64,000 nt of DNA from assembly GCA_022572355.1 (NCBI GenBank), contig JACZWC010000023.1:1-64000 (forward strand). The letters run 5' to 3'. The stretch is from Bacteroidota bacterium (lineage in GTDB: Bacteria; Bacteroidota; Bacteroidia; NORP154). Below are positions 24,472 to 36,200 of this stretch, in pieces. Below the pieces are notes generated by a model. It saw only the letters and a list, made by a program, of their open reading frames with translations. It was not told the DNA's origin and did no database searches. Both the position numbers and the translations under genes were made by a program. Numbering within the stretch: position 1 is the first letter of the stretch; each line of letters begins with the position of its first letter.

Positions 24472-26370
24472 TTAGGATAAGGCTCCATTTTTGATGTCTT
24501 CGACCACTGATGGATCGAGTAGTGTGGAAACATCGCCAAGATTTGATGTGTCGCCCTCTGCTATTTTTCGAAGAATTCGCCTCATTATTTTTCCGGATCT
24601 TGTTTTTGGGAGGCCAGTAACAAATTGAATTTTGTCTGGCTTGGCTATCGGTCCAATTACATCAGTCACCTCTTTAAGTATTTCATTTCGCATAGATTCG
24701 GCATCAGTAACTTCCTGATGGCAAATTACATAAGCGTAGATTCCCTGTCCCTTAATATCATGTGGATATCCAACCACAGCAGTTTCCACAACGTTACTGT
24801 GCTCATCAATAGCATCTTCAATTTCGGCTGTGCCCAAGCGATGGCCGGAGACGTTGATCACATCATCCACTCTTCCGGTAATTCTGTAAAATCCATCCTC
24901 GTCACGTTTACATCCGTCTCCGGTGAAGTATAGATTTTTATAGGTTGAAAAGTAGGTTTGACGGCATCTTTCATGATCTCCATACGTAGTCCTAATCATT
25001 GAGGGCCATGGGAATTTGATGCACAAGTTTCCTTCAACTCCGTTGCCTTTTATTTCTACTCCTTCATTATCCACCAGGATTGGTTGAATTCCTGGAAGCG
25101 GTAGTGTGGCGAAACTCGGTTTGAGTTTTGTAATACCTGCGAGCGGGGAGATTAGTATTCCTCCGGTTTCAGTTTGCCACCAAGTGTCGACTATCGGGCA
25201 GTTGTTCTTTCCAACTTTCTCGTTGTACCAGTTCCATGCTTCTTCGTTGATAGGCTCGCCAACTGTTCCCAATACTTTAAGTGAACTGAGATTGTGCTTT
25301 GTAACAAATTCATCTCCGCATGCTTGAAGGGCTCGAATAGCCGTCGGTGCGGTGTAAAATATGTTCACCTTATATTTATCTACTATTTCCCAAAATCTTC
25401 CCGCATCAGGCCAGGTAGGTATTCCTTCAAACATCAGAGAAGTTGCTCCGTTTAACAGAGGCCCATAAATGATATATGAATGGCCGGTTATCCAACCTAT
25501 ATCCGCAGTACACCAATAAATATCTTCAGGTTCGTATTGAAACACATTCAGGAACGAATAGGCAGCGTAAACCATATAACCGGCAGTGCTATGAACAACG
25601 CCTTTTGGTTTTCCAGTCGATCCGGAGGTGTACAATATAAAGAGTTCATCTTCGGCATCCATCTCTTCAGGATCACAGGATGGAGATGCTTTGGCTATAG
25701 CATCATGCCACCAAACATCCCGCCCTTTTGTCATGGAAACTTCTTCTCCAGTTCTTTTTAGAACTATAACTGATTTAATGGATGGGGAGTTTTTCAGCGC
25801 TTCGTCAACAATTGACTTTAGATCAATGGATTTTGCGCCACGATAGGCTCCATCAGCTGTGAGCAACATATTGCAATCACAATCGACAATACGGTCTGAA
25901 AGAGCTTTGGCAGAGAACCCTGCAAATACCACTGAATGAATCGCGCCTATTCTCGCGCATGCCAGAACGGCAATGGCCAGTTCCGGAACCATCGGCATAT
26001 ATATGCAAATTCTGTCTCCTTTTTTCGCACCGTACTCTTTAAGCATATTCGCTGCAGCGCATACTTTTTCATGAAGTTCCTTATACGTGAGCTTAACGGT
26101 GCTCTCTTCCGGGTTATTTGGCTCCCAGATGATTGCATGTTTGTCAGCATTTAGCTCAAGATGTCTATCGAGGCAATTTGAAGTGATATTCAACTTTCCT
26201 CCTGTGAACCACTTGATATTGGGTTCGCTAAAATTCCATGAAAGTACCTTATCCCATTTTTTGAACCAAGTGAACTGTTCCGCTTTGTCTTCCCAGAATT
26301 TCTCGGGGTCTTCAGTGCTTTTTAAATATTCACTTTCGTACTCTTCAAACGAGCTAATTTTAGATAGCAT
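24472..26370 (-). CDS. acs: Acetyl-CoA synthetase (AMP-forming)
   Basis: Activates acetate to acetyl-CoA through acetyl-AMP. The 632 residues are close to the usual ~650. Visible motifs are [31 protein letters not shown], the P-loop-like [25 protein letters not shown] (acetate/adenylate site), [15 protein letters not shown] and the C-terminal [11 protein letters not shown] with the acetylation-target Lys. It starts inside a short gap after the SiaC-family gene, where a separate promoter-like element is seen. Confidence 0.95.
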   Translation of the reverse strand: MLSKISSFEEYESEYLKSTEDPEKFWEDKAEQFTWFKKWDKVLSWNFSEPNIKWFTGGKLNITSNCLDRHLELNADKHAIIWEPNNPEESTVKLTYKELHEKVCAAANMLKEYGAKKGDRICIYMPMVPELAIAVLACARIGAIHSVVFAGFSAKALSDRIVDCDCNMLLTADGAYRGAKSIDLKSIVDEALKNSPSIKSVIVLKRTGEEVSMTKGRDVWWHDAIAKASPSCDPEEMDAEDELFILYTSGSTGKPKGVVHSTAGYMVYAAYSFLNVFQYEPEDIYWCTADIGWITGHSYIIYGPLLNGATSLMFEGIPTWPDAGRFWEIVDKYKVNIFYTAPTAIRALQACGDEFVTKHNLSSLKVLGTVGEPINEEAWNWYNEKVGKNNCPIVDTWWQTETGGILISPLAGITKLKPSFATLPLPGIQPILVDNEGVEIKGNGVEGNLCIKFPWPSMIRTTYGDHERCRQTYFSTYKNLYFTGDGCKRDEDGFYRITGRVDDVINVSGHRLGTAEIEDAIDEHSNVVETAVVGYPHDIKGQGIYAYVICHQEVTDAESMRNEILKEVTDVIGPIAKPDKIQFVTGLPKTRSGKIMRRILRKIAEGDTSNLGDVSTLLDPSVVEDIKNGALS

Positions 26371-26419
26371 CTGCTTGTGGGGTTTAAGAAAAAATAGTAA
26401 ATGGAAATAATTACAAGTG

Positions 26420-26427
26420 CAAAATTA
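26420..26427 (-). promoter_or_regulatory. Bacteroidota -7 element (TAATTTTG)
   Basis: The minus strand reads TAATTTTG (TAnnTTTG). It lies about 50 bp before the acs start and overlaps the last bases of the SiaC-family gene, suggesting that acs can be transcribed on its own. Confidence 0.45.
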
Positions 26428-26826
26428 CTCGTCGTCGTCGTCGTAATCAACGGGTATGCTAATGAGTTCAAATGGAATATCAACCATAGATTGGTATTCT
26501 TCTCCTGATTCCAGTAGTGCTTCATCATCGTCTTCGTAATACCATTTGACAATCATGTCATGGCCCTTTTTATGAATTCCTTCCAGCCGTTTAAACAGAT
26601 CGAGTATGGATTTGGAAGAGCTGGTATTATAATATTCTACAAAGATTTCAACAGATGTCAATGGTTGTGGGTTCTCTCCATATTCATCTATCCACTGATG
26701 CAATGGTTTGTAAAACTCCACCGTATGTTCGGGAATAGAGCGTCCTTTCATCTCTAATAGTCCCTTATCCGCGTCAAAATTAATTTCTGGCGTTTTTGCG
26801 GTAGATTCGATTATCATTGAGTCCAT
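26425..26826 (-). CDS. SiaC-family (DUF1987) regulatory protein
   Basis: A 133-residue cytoplasmic protein matching DUF1987/SiaC: TPEINFDADKGLLEMKGRS, then VEFYKPLHQWIDEY, VEIFVEYYNTSSSKSILDLF and a C-terminal IVKWYYEDDDEALLE. In Pseudomonas, SiaC is switched by Ser/Thr phosphorylation through a kinase and a PP2C-type phosphatase; the conserved YYNTSSSK region holds the modified residue in that family. The tail is very acidic. Neither a SiaB-type kinase nor a diguanylate cyclase is in the window, but a SpoIIE-type phosphatase is at 33272-36526. Confidence 0.85.
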   Translation of the reverse strand: MDSMIIESTAKTPEINFDADKGLLEMKGRSIPEHTVEFYKPLHQWIDEYGENPQPLTSVEIFVEYYNTSSSKSILDLFKRLEGIHKKGHDMIVKWYYEDDDEALLESGEEYQSMVDIPFELISIPVDYDDDDE

Positions 26827-26872
26827 AACTAGGTAGCGTTAATTACTTACATACAAATAACTGTAAAATTGT

Positions 26873-29524
26873 TTAAAGCTGCAATTTTTTCTTTACTTCA
26901 ATTTCTTCAAAACCTTCAATAATGTCTCCAACTTTGATATCGTTGAAGTTTTCGATATTAAGTCCGCATTCATATCCTTTGGCAACTTCCTTTACGTCGT
27001 CTTTAAAGCGTTTCAAGGAACCAAGTTCACCGGTATATGCGACAATTCCATCTCTTATCACTCTGATTTTGGTTTTTCTCGTGATCTTTCCATCTATAAC
27101 CATGCACCCTGCAATAGTACCTACTTTTGATATCTTAAATACTTCGCGTATCTCTACATTACAAATAATTTTCTCTTCTATATCGGGAGATAGCATGCCT
27201 TCCATGGCATCTTTGATCTCATTAATGGCGTCATAAATAACGGAATAAAGTCTTATATCAATTTGCTCTTGTTCAGCAAGTTTTCGTGCAGATCCAGAAG
27301 GTCTTACCTGGAAGCCTATTATTATTGCATCTGAGGCTGATGCTAACAATACATCTGATTCAACAATTTGCCCGACTGACTTGTGAATTACATTAACTTG
27401 TATTTGTTCTGATGATAGTTTTAGCAATGCATCTGTCAGCGCTTCAATAGAACCATCAACATCACCTTTAATTATTACATTTAATTCTTTAAAGTCTCCA
27501 ATTGCTATTCGCCTTCCAATTTCATCTAAGGTGACGTGTTTTTGGGTTCTAATTCCCTGTTCCCTTTGCAATTGCATTCGCTTGGTTGCAATGTCCTTCG
27601 CTTCCCTGTCGTCATTCAAAACATTGAATTTGTCACCTGATTGAGGTGCTCCATTCAGCCCAAGCATTCGGGCTGGAGTTGAAGGTCCGCCAGATTCTAT
27701 TCTCACCCCCTGTTCATTAAATAGTGCTTTTACTTTTCCGCTGTAACTACCGGCGACAATAATGTCACCAACTCTTAGGGTTCCAGTTTCAACCAAGACT
27801 GTGGCCAGGTATCCTTTTCCTTTATCCAATGATGATTCAATAACGGTTCCCCTTGCCCGTTTGTTCGGATTGGCCTTTAATTCCAACATTTCCGCTTCGA
27901 GCAGAACCTTTTCAAGTAACTCATCAATATTGGTGCCCTCCTTGGCGGATATCTCCTGGCACTGATATTTACCTCCCCAATCTTCGACCAGGTAATTCAT
28001 ATTAGACAGTTCTTCTTTGATCTTGTCTACGTTAGCTCCTTGCTTGTCAATTTTATTGATCGCAAATACTATAGGCACGCCAGCTGCAGAGGCATGATTG
28101 ATCGCCTCTACCGTCTGCGGCATAATGTTGTCATCAGCAGCAATAATGATAATCACTACATCTGTAATTTGCGCCCCTCTTGCTCGCATAGCTGTAAAGG
28201 CTTCGTGACCAGGAGTATCAAGAAATGCAATTTGCTTACCGTTTTCAAGTGTTACTTCATAGGCCCCAATATGCTGTGTAATTCCCCCCGCTTCGCCAAC
28301 AATAACATTAGTTTTTCTTATGCTGTCCAGCAAAGATGTTTTTCCATGATCCACGTGGCCCATTACGGTAACAACTGGAGGCCTTTCTACCAAATCTTCA
28401 GGGTTGTCTTCTTCTTCTTTAATTTCTTCCTGCACTTCTGCACTTACAAAATTCACTTCGTAGCCAAATTCGTCAGCCACAATTGTCAGTGTTTCTGCAT
28501 CCAATCTTTGATTGATTGAAACGAAAAGTCCCAGCTCCATGCAACTCGATATAATGTCATTGATGGGAACATCAATCATTGAACTCAACTCATTGGCAGA
28601 TACAAATTCTGTTACGGTTATTGTCTTTTTTTCTTCTTCTTCCAGTTTCAACTCCATTTCTCTGGCTTCACTGGCAGCTTCACGTTTTAGTTTTCTGTAT
28701 TTGACGGATTTAGATTTAGTACTATCACTTAGCCTTGAGAGGGTTTCTTTGATCTGCTTTTTGATTTCCTCTGCGCTTGGCTCAGCCTTGCCTCCTCCTT
28801 TGCTTGTTCTTCCGCGCGTTAGACCCCCAGGTATTGTTTCCCCTTTGTCTTTATCAGAGTCGAGAATTATTCTCTTTCGCTTTTTCTTTTTGAGCCTAAC
28901 ACTTTCTGATGAGCTTGCCACCAGCTTTTTATCCGGAGCTTTAGGCGGCAGTTTAATATTTCCAACAACCTTAGGGCCTTCTAATTTGTCTAGTTTCGCG
29001 GCAATTATTTCATCACCATCTTTCGAGGCAGCGGCGTCATCTTTGTCGTCTTTTTTACTTTCCTTGTCTTTTCCTTTGTCGTCAGTTTCGTCGCCCTTCG
29101 CTTTCTTATCATCTTTCTTTTTGGAAGTTTTGGTATCAGCAACATCTATTTTCCCTACCACTTTAACCTCAACATCCTTATCTGCTTTCGCAACGATTTT
29201 TTCATCTACTGCCAGCTTTTCATCTGCATCTTCGTCTTTCTTTTCCGTTGAGGACTTGGGATCTTTGTATTTGTCTCCCTGATCAATGGTAATCGTTTCC
29301 TTTTCAACTTGATCAAGATTTAACAGCTTTGAATCTTCCTTTACAAGAATATCAGATTGAAACTCTTTCAGAAGAAGCTTGTGTAAGTCCTCAGAAATTT
29401 TGGTGTTAGGGCTTTTATCGATTTTATGCCCTTCTTGCTCCAAAAAATCTATAATTGTCGAGATGCCAATATTTAGTTCTCTGGCAATTTTACTTAACCT
29501 CATCGTTGTTACTGCGTTACCCAT
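26873..29524 (-). CDS. infB: Translation initiation factor IF-2
   Basis: GTPase that places initiator tRNA on the ribosome, 883 residues. The N-terminal [21 protein letters not shown] helix domain is followed by a long Lys/Asp/Glu-rich low-complexity linker (about 80-270). The G domain starts at [16 protein letters not shown] (about 380-395), with [18 protein letters not shown] and AINKIDK, and domains II-IV follow. Start at 29524; an internal ATG at 29503 is directly before the conserved MRLSK. It is last in the rimP-nusA-infB operon, 41 bp after nusA. Confidence 0.97.
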   Translation of the reverse strand: MGNAVTTMRLSKIARELNIGISTIIDFLEQEGHKIDKSPNTKISEDLHKLLLKEFQSDILVKEDSKLLNLDQVEKETITIDQGDKYKDPKSSTEKKDEDADEKLAVDEKIVAKADKDVEVKVVGKIDVADTKTSKKKDDKKAKGDETDDKGKDKESKKDDKDDAAASKDGDEIIAAKLDKLEGPKVVGNIKLPPKAPDKKLVASSSESVRLKKKKRKRIILDSDKDKGETIPGGLTRGRTSKGGGKAEPSAEEIKKQIKETLSRLSDSTKSKSVKYRKLKREAASEAREMELKLEEEEKKTITVTEFVSANELSSMIDVPINDIISSCMELGLFVSINQRLDAETLTIVADEFGYEVNFVSAEVQEEIKEEEDNPEDLVERPPVVTVMGHVDHGKTSLLDSIRKTNVIVGEAGGITQHIGAYEVTLENGKQIAFLDTPGHEAFTAMRARGAQITDVVIIIIAADDNIMPQTVEAINHASAAGVPIVFAINKIDKQGANVDKIKEELSNMNYLVEDWGGKYQCQEISAKEGTNIDELLEKVLLEAEMLELKANPNKRARGTVIESSLDKGKGYLATVLVETGTLRVGDIIVAGSYSGKVKALFNEQGVRIESGGPSTPARMLGLNGAPQSGDKFNVLNDDREAKDIATKRMQLQREQGIRTQKHVTLDEIGRRIAIGDFKELNVIIKGDVDGSIEALTDALLKLSSEQIQVNVIHKSVGQIVESDVLLASASDAIIIGFQVRPSGSARKLAEQEQIDIRLYSVIYDAINEIKDAMEGMLSPDIEEKIICNVEIREVFKISKVGTIAGCMVIDGKITRKTKIRVIRDGIVAYTGELGSLKRFKDDVKEVAKGYECGLNIENFNDIKVGDIIEGFEEIEVKKKLQL

Positions 29525-29565
29525 TATCCCTATTCTAACTTTATATCTCTACTAAATCAAGGAAT

Positions 29566-30804
29566 TTATTCAAACTCTGCTTTTAAGATGCTTTGTACTT
29601 CTTTAATCATTTCTTCTTCCAGATCTGTCCTTTTTGTTAAATCTTCTACCGAGAGTTCCAATACGCTTTTCGCCGTATCACATCCGATTCCCTTCAATTC
29701 GTCGAGGATCCAACCTTCAATTTCATCAGCAAATTCTTCAATGTCTACATCTTCGGATTCAGCTTCTTGCACGTCCCTATACACATCAATTTCGTATCCG
29801 GTAAGTTTGCCAGCTAGCTTGATATTGTAACCACCTTTCCCAATTGCTAAAGAGACTTGATCAGGATTTAAAAACACATCAGCTTGTTTTTTCTCCTCGT
29901 CAATTTTGATAGACGTTATTTTTGCCGGACTCAATGACCTACTAATATACAATGAAGTATTTGTTGTATAATTGATCACATCTATATTTTCATTGCCGAG
30001 TTCTCGGACAATTCCATGTATTCTCGATCCCTTCATCCCTACACAGGCGCCTACGGGATCAATCCGGTCGTCATATGACTCTACGGCGACCTTGGCTCTT
30101 TCGCCGGGTTCGCGCACAATGCGTTTTATAGTAATAAGTCCATCATATACTTCAGGTACTTCCAGTTCAAAAAGTCTTTCAAGAAATACTGGTGTGCTCC
30201 TGGAGAGTATGATTGCCGGACTGTTGTTGGACATTTCTACTTTAAGCACTACTGCTCTTATTGTATCACCTTTTTTAAAGTAATCAGATGGAATTTGTTC
30301 AGATTTGGGTAATACGAGCTCATTACCTTCGTCATCCAGAATCAATGTTTCTCGCTTCCAGATTTGGTAGACTTCACCAGTAATAATTGATCCTACACGG
30401 TCTTTGTATTTATTATAAAGTCCATCCTTTTCCAATTCGATAACTCTCGCAATTAAATTTTGGCGTAGAGCCATAATTGCTCTTCTTCCAAAATCTGAAA
30501 ACTTTACTTCTTCAGAAACTTCTTCTCCAACCTCAAAGTCAGGTTCGATGGCTATTGCATCAGAATAACTTATTTGAAGATTTGGGTCCTCTACTTTGTC
30601 ATCTTCCACGATTTCCCGGTTTCTCCAGACTTCCAGGTCTCCTTTGTCTATGTTAATGATAATATCACAGTTTTCATCCGTGCCAAATTTTTTCCTAATC
30701 AGACTTCCAAAAACATCTTCCAGAATATGCATCATTGTTTCACGGTCGATATTCTTGAATTCCTTGAACTCAGAATATGAATCTATCAGATTTACATTTT
30801 CCAT
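29566..30804 (-). CDS. nusA: Transcription termination/antitermination factor NusA
   Basis: RNA polymerase-binding elongation factor, 412 residues, the shorter form without extra acidic repeats. The N-terminal domain carries IMALRQNLIARVIELEK. The S1 domain spans about 130-200 (GSIITGEVYQIWKRETLIL), and KH1 includes DPVGACVGMKGSRIHGIVREL near 235-255. KH2 has VSLAIGKGGYNIKLAGKLTG near 320-340. A C-terminal helix-hairpin segment (LKGIGCDTAKSVLELS) ends the protein. It lies 10 bp after rimP. Confidence 0.97.
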   Translation of the reverse strand: MENVNLIDSYSEFKEFKNIDRETMMHILEDVFGSLIRKKFGTDENCDIIINIDKGDLEVWRNREIVEDDKVEDPNLQISYSDAIAIEPDFEVGEEVSEEVKFSDFGRRAIMALRQNLIARVIELEKDGLYNKYKDRVGSIITGEVYQIWKRETLILDDEGNELVLPKSEQIPSDYFKKGDTIRAVVLKVEMSNNSPAIILSRSTPVFLERLFELEVPEVYDGLITIKRIVREPGERAKVAVESYDDRIDPVGACVGMKGSRIHGIVRELGNENIDVINYTTNTSLYISRSLSPAKITSIKIDEEKKQADVFLNPDQVSLAIGKGGYNIKLAGKLTGYEIDVYRDVQEAESEDVDIEEFADEIEGWILDELKGIGCDTAKSVLELSVEDLTKRTDLEEEMIKEVQSILKAEFE

Positions 30805-30814
30805 TTTTCTTAGG

Positions 30815-31285
30815 TTAATTGTTTTTGAACGATACAGTGGCCTTTGTATGATTGATATTCTTCAACAACAAGACAACACAATCGTCTATTTCATTCTTTA
30901 TTAGTTTTTTTCTTTTTTTAGATGATAATTTCTTCCTAATTGTTACAGAATTGTCACTTACATCAGTAAGAATCCCCCTGATTGTTTCGCCATTATTCTC
31001 AGTAACCAATACTTCCCTGTCGATGTGATTCTCGTACTGCCTACGCAATAAAAATGGTTGGCCTACACCTGCAGAGGTAACTTCAAGTGAAAAATCGAAC
31101 AAATCTCTATCGAGGCTGTTCTCAATATGTTTACTTAAAATCACACAATCCTTCAATGCTACTCCATTGTCACCATCAAGTACTACCTTAATTGAACTGT
31201 CTGTCACACGTAGCTCAATTAAAAACAATTGAGTATCTGCGATGATTTCATCAATTAGTTCAGATATCTTTTTTGTCTCAAGCAT
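30815..31285 (-). CDS. rimP: Ribosome maturation factor RimP
   Basis: Assists 30S assembly. The 156 residues carry the RimP pattern: an N-terminal alpha/beta domain (LIELRVTDSSIKVVLDGDNGVALKDCV in two runs), then LEVTSAGVGQPFLLRRQYENHI and an SH3-like C-terminal barrel (GILTDVSDNSVTIRKK). The conserved 'SPG' turn reads SAG here. It opens the classical rimP-nusA-infB operon; a terminator-like hairpin sits in its leader. Confidence 0.93.
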   Translation of the reverse strand: MLETKKISELIDEIIADTQLFLIELRVTDSSIKVVLDGDNGVALKDCVILSKHIENSLDRDLFDFSLEVTSAGVGQPFLLRRQYENHIDREVLVTENNGETIRGILTDVSDNSVTIRKKLSSKKRKKLIKNEIDDCVVLLLKNINHTKATVSFKNN

Positions 31286-31308
31286 TTAAAATACGAGCTT
31301 ATTTTCAA

Positions 31309-31336
31309 ATAAAAAGAGGGGATGTTCTCCCCTCTT
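31309..31336 (-). terminator. Terminator-like hairpin in the leader of rimP-nusA-infB (possible attenuator)
   Basis: On the minus strand AAGAGGGGA (31336-31328), a 5-nt loop and TCCCCTCTT (31322-31314) are followed by more U's. This gives a complete intrinsic terminator 29 nt upstream of the rimP ATG and downstream of a promoter-like element at 31364. The neighbouring gene diverges, so the hairpin cannot be the end of an upstream minus-strand gene. Confidence 0.6.
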
Positions 31337-31363
31337 AATAGTATAAAAATCTTCTGTACAGTG

Positions 31364-31371
31364 CAAAGTTA
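31364..31371 (-). promoter_or_regulatory. Bacteroidota -7 element (TAACTTTG) for rimP-nusA-infB
   Basis: The minus strand reads TAACTTTG (TAnnTTTG), about 80 nt before the rimP start. A transcript starting just downstream would include the 31309-31336 hairpin in a leader of roughly 70 nt. Confidence 0.5.
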
Positions 31372-31515
31372 GCAATAATGTTTAATATTTTGTAAAAATC
31401 TTTTAATTTTGAACAATTCTACCTGATGCAAGCCTATCACCATTTGGTTGCTTGGGGTTGTTTGAAGTAATTTTTTATCTCTAGAATTCTATCTGGATAT
31501 ACTAAGACAAATTAA

Positions 31516-33258
31516 TTGCCTAATCAGAATATTTTGTGGTCAAATCATAGCCTTCTTAAGTTAACAGTTTCCTCATTTGGGCTTATAACCTGGGCTGTTG
31601 TGGTTTGCCTTGCTATTTTCCCATTCCATAGCCTATATGCACAAGATGATGGTTATATGATCGTGCGTGGAAAAGTCGAAGCGAACAATGCGCCGTTGAG
31701 TGGTGCAAAGATTGAGTTAATCAAGAATGGCGTTAAGGTCGAGGAGACAATAACAAAAGCGGGTAAATATACTTTTGCTGAACTGCCGATTTCTCCGGAG
31801 GGGGATAAATATATTATCAAAATCTCTAAGCCTGGCCATGTTACCCTTAAACAACAGATATCAACCAAAGCACCAACGAGCAGAAGAACTAAATATCCTG
31901 AATATCGTCCGACCATAGAACTTTTCAAAATGGTAGCAGAGGTGGAGAAGGAAAAAGCGCTTATGGCTATTCTGAATAAACCCATTTCAAAATTTGGATA
32001 CAATGTGCGTAGAGGAGATTTTGAGGATGACCGTGCTTATTTCAGCACGATAAAAGCGAAGGTGGATCAGCTTTTTGATATACTGGAAGCCGAAAAACAG
32101 GACCAATACAAGCTGCTTGCAGAGTATCGGCTGAAGAAGATTGAAGAACAGCGACAAAAAGAAGAGGAAGCAAAAAAGGATGATATCAGCACTAGCTTTA
32201 GAGATAAATATGATAACTCAATTGCGAAGGCGGATAAAGCATTTGATAATAACAAATACGAAAAGGCAAAAGATCTTTACCGGGAAGTTATGATATCGGT
32301 GGCTAAATCTAAACTGCCTAAAACAGATCGAGACGAATTGAAAAAATATCCTAAGTCAAGAATATTTGAAATTGAAACGTTAATTGCAGAAATGGCTGAA
32401 AGGGGCGAGGTAGTGGAAGAAGTAGCTGAAGAGGTTTCTGAAGAAACTACAAAGGACCCGGAAATAGTAACACAAGATGTTCGACCAGAAGAGGAAGAAG
32501 AGGCAACAAGACTGTTACGGGAGGAAGACGAGGCAAAGGCGCTTGAAATTGCTCAAAACCAAGCAATAAAGGCAGAAAAGGAGGCGGAGATAATTGAGGC
32601 CTTGGCCGAGCGAGATAGAATGCTTAAAGAGCAAAAAGAGGAAATCATCCAGAAGAGAATGGCCATTGAAAAAAAGGTGATGGCTGAAATATTGGCTTCA
32701 GAAGCAGCAGCAAAAGCCAAAATCAGAGAAAATGAAAGGATAGCTCAGCAAAAGGAGGTGAAAAAGGCTGAGAGCATGGAGGTCAAATCAAAAGAGACCC
32801 AGGATATTTTAAAAATTATTGCGGCAAGCGCTTTGGAGCAGAAAAGGAAGGTGGCTATTGCTGATGCAAGGAATATGTCAGCTGATGCGGCGATTTCACC
32901 CAAAAGATCAGCAACGCCGGAAAAAAGGCACATCAAATCATTTAAAACGAACTATATCAAGAATGTGAAGAATTTGAATTCTAATGTAAAATTGATCCAC
33001 AATAGATATAAGGTTTCGGAAATGACAGCTAAAGAAGTGAAGAAGAAATCTCGGGCAAGAGAAATTGTGTTCAAGCCTAAAGTTATTAAAACTGTAGAGG
33101 AGGAAATGTTCAAAACCATTGACTACACCATCATCAAATACCCTATAAAGCCAGACACACTGCAGCGTGTGAGCTATTTTTGGGGTGCAACATATTACTA
33201 TCAAAATTCAAAGGAGATTGACGAACTAACTTATAAAAAGGTAATTGAAAATCTTTAA
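31516..33258 (+). CDS. Exported coiled-coil protein with carboxypeptidase-regulatory-like domain
   Basis: About 580 residues. A hydrophobic signal segment (ITWAVVVCLAIFPFHSLYAQ) is followed by a CarboxypepD_reg-like beta-sandwich (VRGKVEANNAPLSGAKIELI ... KAGKYTFAELPI, about 50-130). Long Lys/Glu-rich coiled coils with TPR-like AFDNNKYEKAKDLYREVM make up about 150-430, and the C-terminal domain ends YFWGATYYYQNSKEID. There is no ATG before residue 48. TTG 31516 directly follows an in-frame TAA, and TTG 31534 is the alternative, so the start is uncertain. It lies 13 bp before the phosphatase gene, so a joint role in signalling or envelope organisation is likely. Family unknown. Confidence 0.65.
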   Translation: MPNQNILWSNHSLLKLTVSSFGLITWAVVVCLAIFPFHSLYAQDDGYMIVRGKVEANNAPLSGAKIELIKNGVKVEETITKAGKYTFAELPISPEGDKYIIKISKPGHVTLKQQISTKAPTSRRTKYPEYRPTIELFKMVAEVEKEKALMAILNKPISKFGYNVRRGDFEDDRAYFSTIKAKVDQLFDILEAEKQDQYKLLAEYRLKKIEEQRQKEEEAKKDDISTSFRDKYDNSIAKADKAFDNNKYEKAKDLYREVMISVAKSKLPKTDRDELKKYPKSRIFEIETLIAEMAERGEVVEEVAEEVSEETTKDPEIVTQDVRPEEEEEATRLLREEDEAKALEIAQNQAIKAEKEAEIIEALAERDRMLKEQKEEIIQKRMAIEKKVMAEILASEAAAKAKIRENERIAQQKEVKKAESMEVKSKETQDILKIIAASALEQKRKVAIADARNMSADAAISPKRSATPEKRHIKSFKTNYIKNVKNLNSNVKLIHNRYKVSEMTAKEVKKKSRAREIVFKPKVIKTVEEEMFKTIDYTIIKYPIKPDTLQRVSYFWGATYYYQNSKEIDELTYKKVIENL

Positions 33259-33271
33259 AACTGACTAATCA

Positions 33272-36200
33272 ATGAATATGAATTACAGGTTTAAGAATAT
33301 CATCGTAGTGCTAGGTGTGCTCTGGAGCGTAGGTACTGCCGGGCAAAGTACCAACTTTGTGCACTTCGATACGGAAGATGGATTGCCTCAGTCGCAAGTG
33401 CAAACCATTCAGCAGGACGACGATGGAAACTTATGGATAGGCACGATGGCTGGCTTGTCAAAGTACAATGGTCAATCTTTCACGAATTTTAGTAAGCAGG
33501 ATAGTTTGGCAGAGGATTGGATCACCACATCTTATAAAGACAGGTCGGGAAATATCTGGCTAGGGCACTGGGGTGGAGGTGTTTCAAAATATATTCAAAA
33601 GAGAAAAGCTTTTATCAATCTGGATTTTGACATCATTTCGCAATTCAATCCTATAACCGCTATTCTTGAAGACAGCGACGGAAATTTTTGGTTCGGTACT
33701 GATGGGGGAGGTGTTTACAGATATGATCTGCAAAATAATACCGTGTATGTAGTAACCTCAGATGAGGAGTTGAGTGGGGATTATGTCTCGTCTATTTGTG
33801 AAGATAATGTTGGAAATATATGGATAGGCACGGACAACGGGATTACCATATATGACAAGACACAAGCGATTAACGCTGAAGAAGCATACACTTATCTCAA
33901 TATTGAGAAAGGACTGGTTGTTGATAACATTACCGTTGTCCAAAGTGTTATGGGAAACGAAATATGGATAGGAACGGGAGGAGCAGGTATTGTCATTATC
34001 AAGCTTCCTGAAGGAGTTTCAATCAATGAACTTGAAAGTATACACGATGCCATAAGTACAATAATTACAACGGAAGATGGACTGAGCTCCAACGGGATTA
34101 ACTCAATTTTTCAGGATAATGACAATACTATTTGGATAGGCACGTCCACAGGGGGGGTAACCAAATTCATACCTGATGAGGGCCCCAGGGATAGTGATGT
34201 AGCATTAAAGTCGGGCACGTTCAAAACGCTTAGCACGCAACAAGGGCTCAATTACCACAAGGTAAACATTGTTTTTCAGGATCGGGAGGGAAACTACTGG
34301 ATAGGAACTGAAGTGGGCTTAAATCGTTACAGGAGCGACAAATTTCAAATTTATGACGATGCTGATGGCCTGGCCAACAATATTATTTGGTCAATAATAC
34401 AGGATAAGCGTGGAAATCTCTGGATGGGAACGAATAATGGTATTTCTCAAATGTCGATGAATGAATCAGGTTCCTACAGCGTAGAAAACTATAATACATC
34501 GGATGGCCTTGTCCAGGAAGTTATCCTCTCTGTGTGTGAAGACGATAATGGGAATATCTGGTTCGGATCAGCAAGTAAGGGTGTCTCGAAACTCACCAGT
34601 GAAGGGAAATTTATAACCTATGATACTGATGATGGACTCGCAGATAATACAGTCTACTCGATTGCTAAAGATAACAATGGCGATGTTTGGTTTGGAACAA
34701 AAAAAGGAGCGTCGAGATTTAATTCAACTACAGAGACCTTTGAAACCTTTACATCCAAAGATGGACTTGGAGGGAATAACATATATCGTGTTTTTGCAGA
34801 TAGCAAAGGGAAGATATGGTTTGGCGTGCTCGGGGGAGCATTATCGGTATACGATGGCACCAGTTTCACGAACTTCAAGGACAAAGAAGACATTGGAGGC
34901 AACTTCGTGCTATCCATTTCAGAAGACGAACTGGGAAATATTTGGTTGGGAATTTATGGATCGGGATTGCTAAAATTCGATGGCGTGGATTTTGTGAAAT
35001 ACACACAAGCTGATGGTTTGAGCTCTGAATCACCATCATTGATAATTGCAGACAATGAAAATAACATTTGGGTAGGATCGAGCAAAGGGTTGGACAAATT
35101 GAACCAGGAAACGAATAGCTTTTCGACATTTGGAAAGAAGGAAGGGTTTCTGGGAATTGAAACAAATGCAAATGCCGTATGTAAGGATAACCAAGGAAAC
35201 CTTTGGTTTGGAACAATCATGGGTTTGGTGAAGTATGATCCTAGCCAGGATATACCGAATAAAATTCCTCCCTCTGTATATCTTGAAAGCATGAGGATCA
35301 AATTAAAGGAAGCAGAATTTCTGAAATCTGCCGTGTATAATTACGATCAAAATCATTTCACTTTTGAATATCTGGGAATCAGCTTAACGAACCCTGGGGA
35401 GGTGGTCTATTCTTACAAGCTAGATGGGTTTGATGAGGAATGGACTCCAATCAGTAAGAAAAGCAGTGCAACCTATTCAAATTTACCCCACGGAGAATTC
35501 AATTTTCTAATTAAAGCTGCCAATGCTGAGGGAGTATGGAGTGAACCCGCAAGCACATATAGCTTTATTGTTACGCCTCCCTTCTGGAAGACCATGTGGT
35601 TTTACGCAATCTGTGTGGTTGTAGCAGCGCTGGGAATTTTTGCTTTTGATAAGATTAGAACCGCTAGCTTGAAAAAGGAAAAGAGAATATTAGAAGATAA
35701 AGTCCATGAAAGAACTGCAGAACTTGCTATTAAAAACGAGGAGCTTGCTGAGATAAACGAGGATATTACAGCTAGTATCAGGTATGCTAAAAGAATTCAG
35801 GAAGCCATTCTTCCTCCTATTTCGATTATTACCAAACAATATCCAGAGTCGTTTGTATATTATCAGCCCAAGGATATTGTCAGCGGTGACTTTTATTGGA
35901 TGGATCAGATTGGAGATAAGTTGATGGTTGCCGCCGTGGATTGTACCGGACATGGTGTTCCCGGGGCATTTATGAGTATTATTGGAAACAACCTGTTGTC
36001 AGATTATGTGAATAAGCAAAAAATGACAACACCTTCGAAGATATTAGATAGTCTGAGTCAGGGAGTATATGATACATTAAGGCAATCAGATGATGAGCAC
36101 GATGAAGTAAAGGATGCTATGGATCTTGCATTCTGCTCAATTGATATTAAAACAAATAAACTACAATTCGCAGCTGCGTACAACCCGCTTTATTTGGTGA

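Noticed and set aside
28512-29282. 256-codon Ser/Leu-rich plus-strand frame
   Set aside because: Antisense shadow of the Lys/Asp/Glu-rich linker of infB; low-complexity composition explains the absence of stops.
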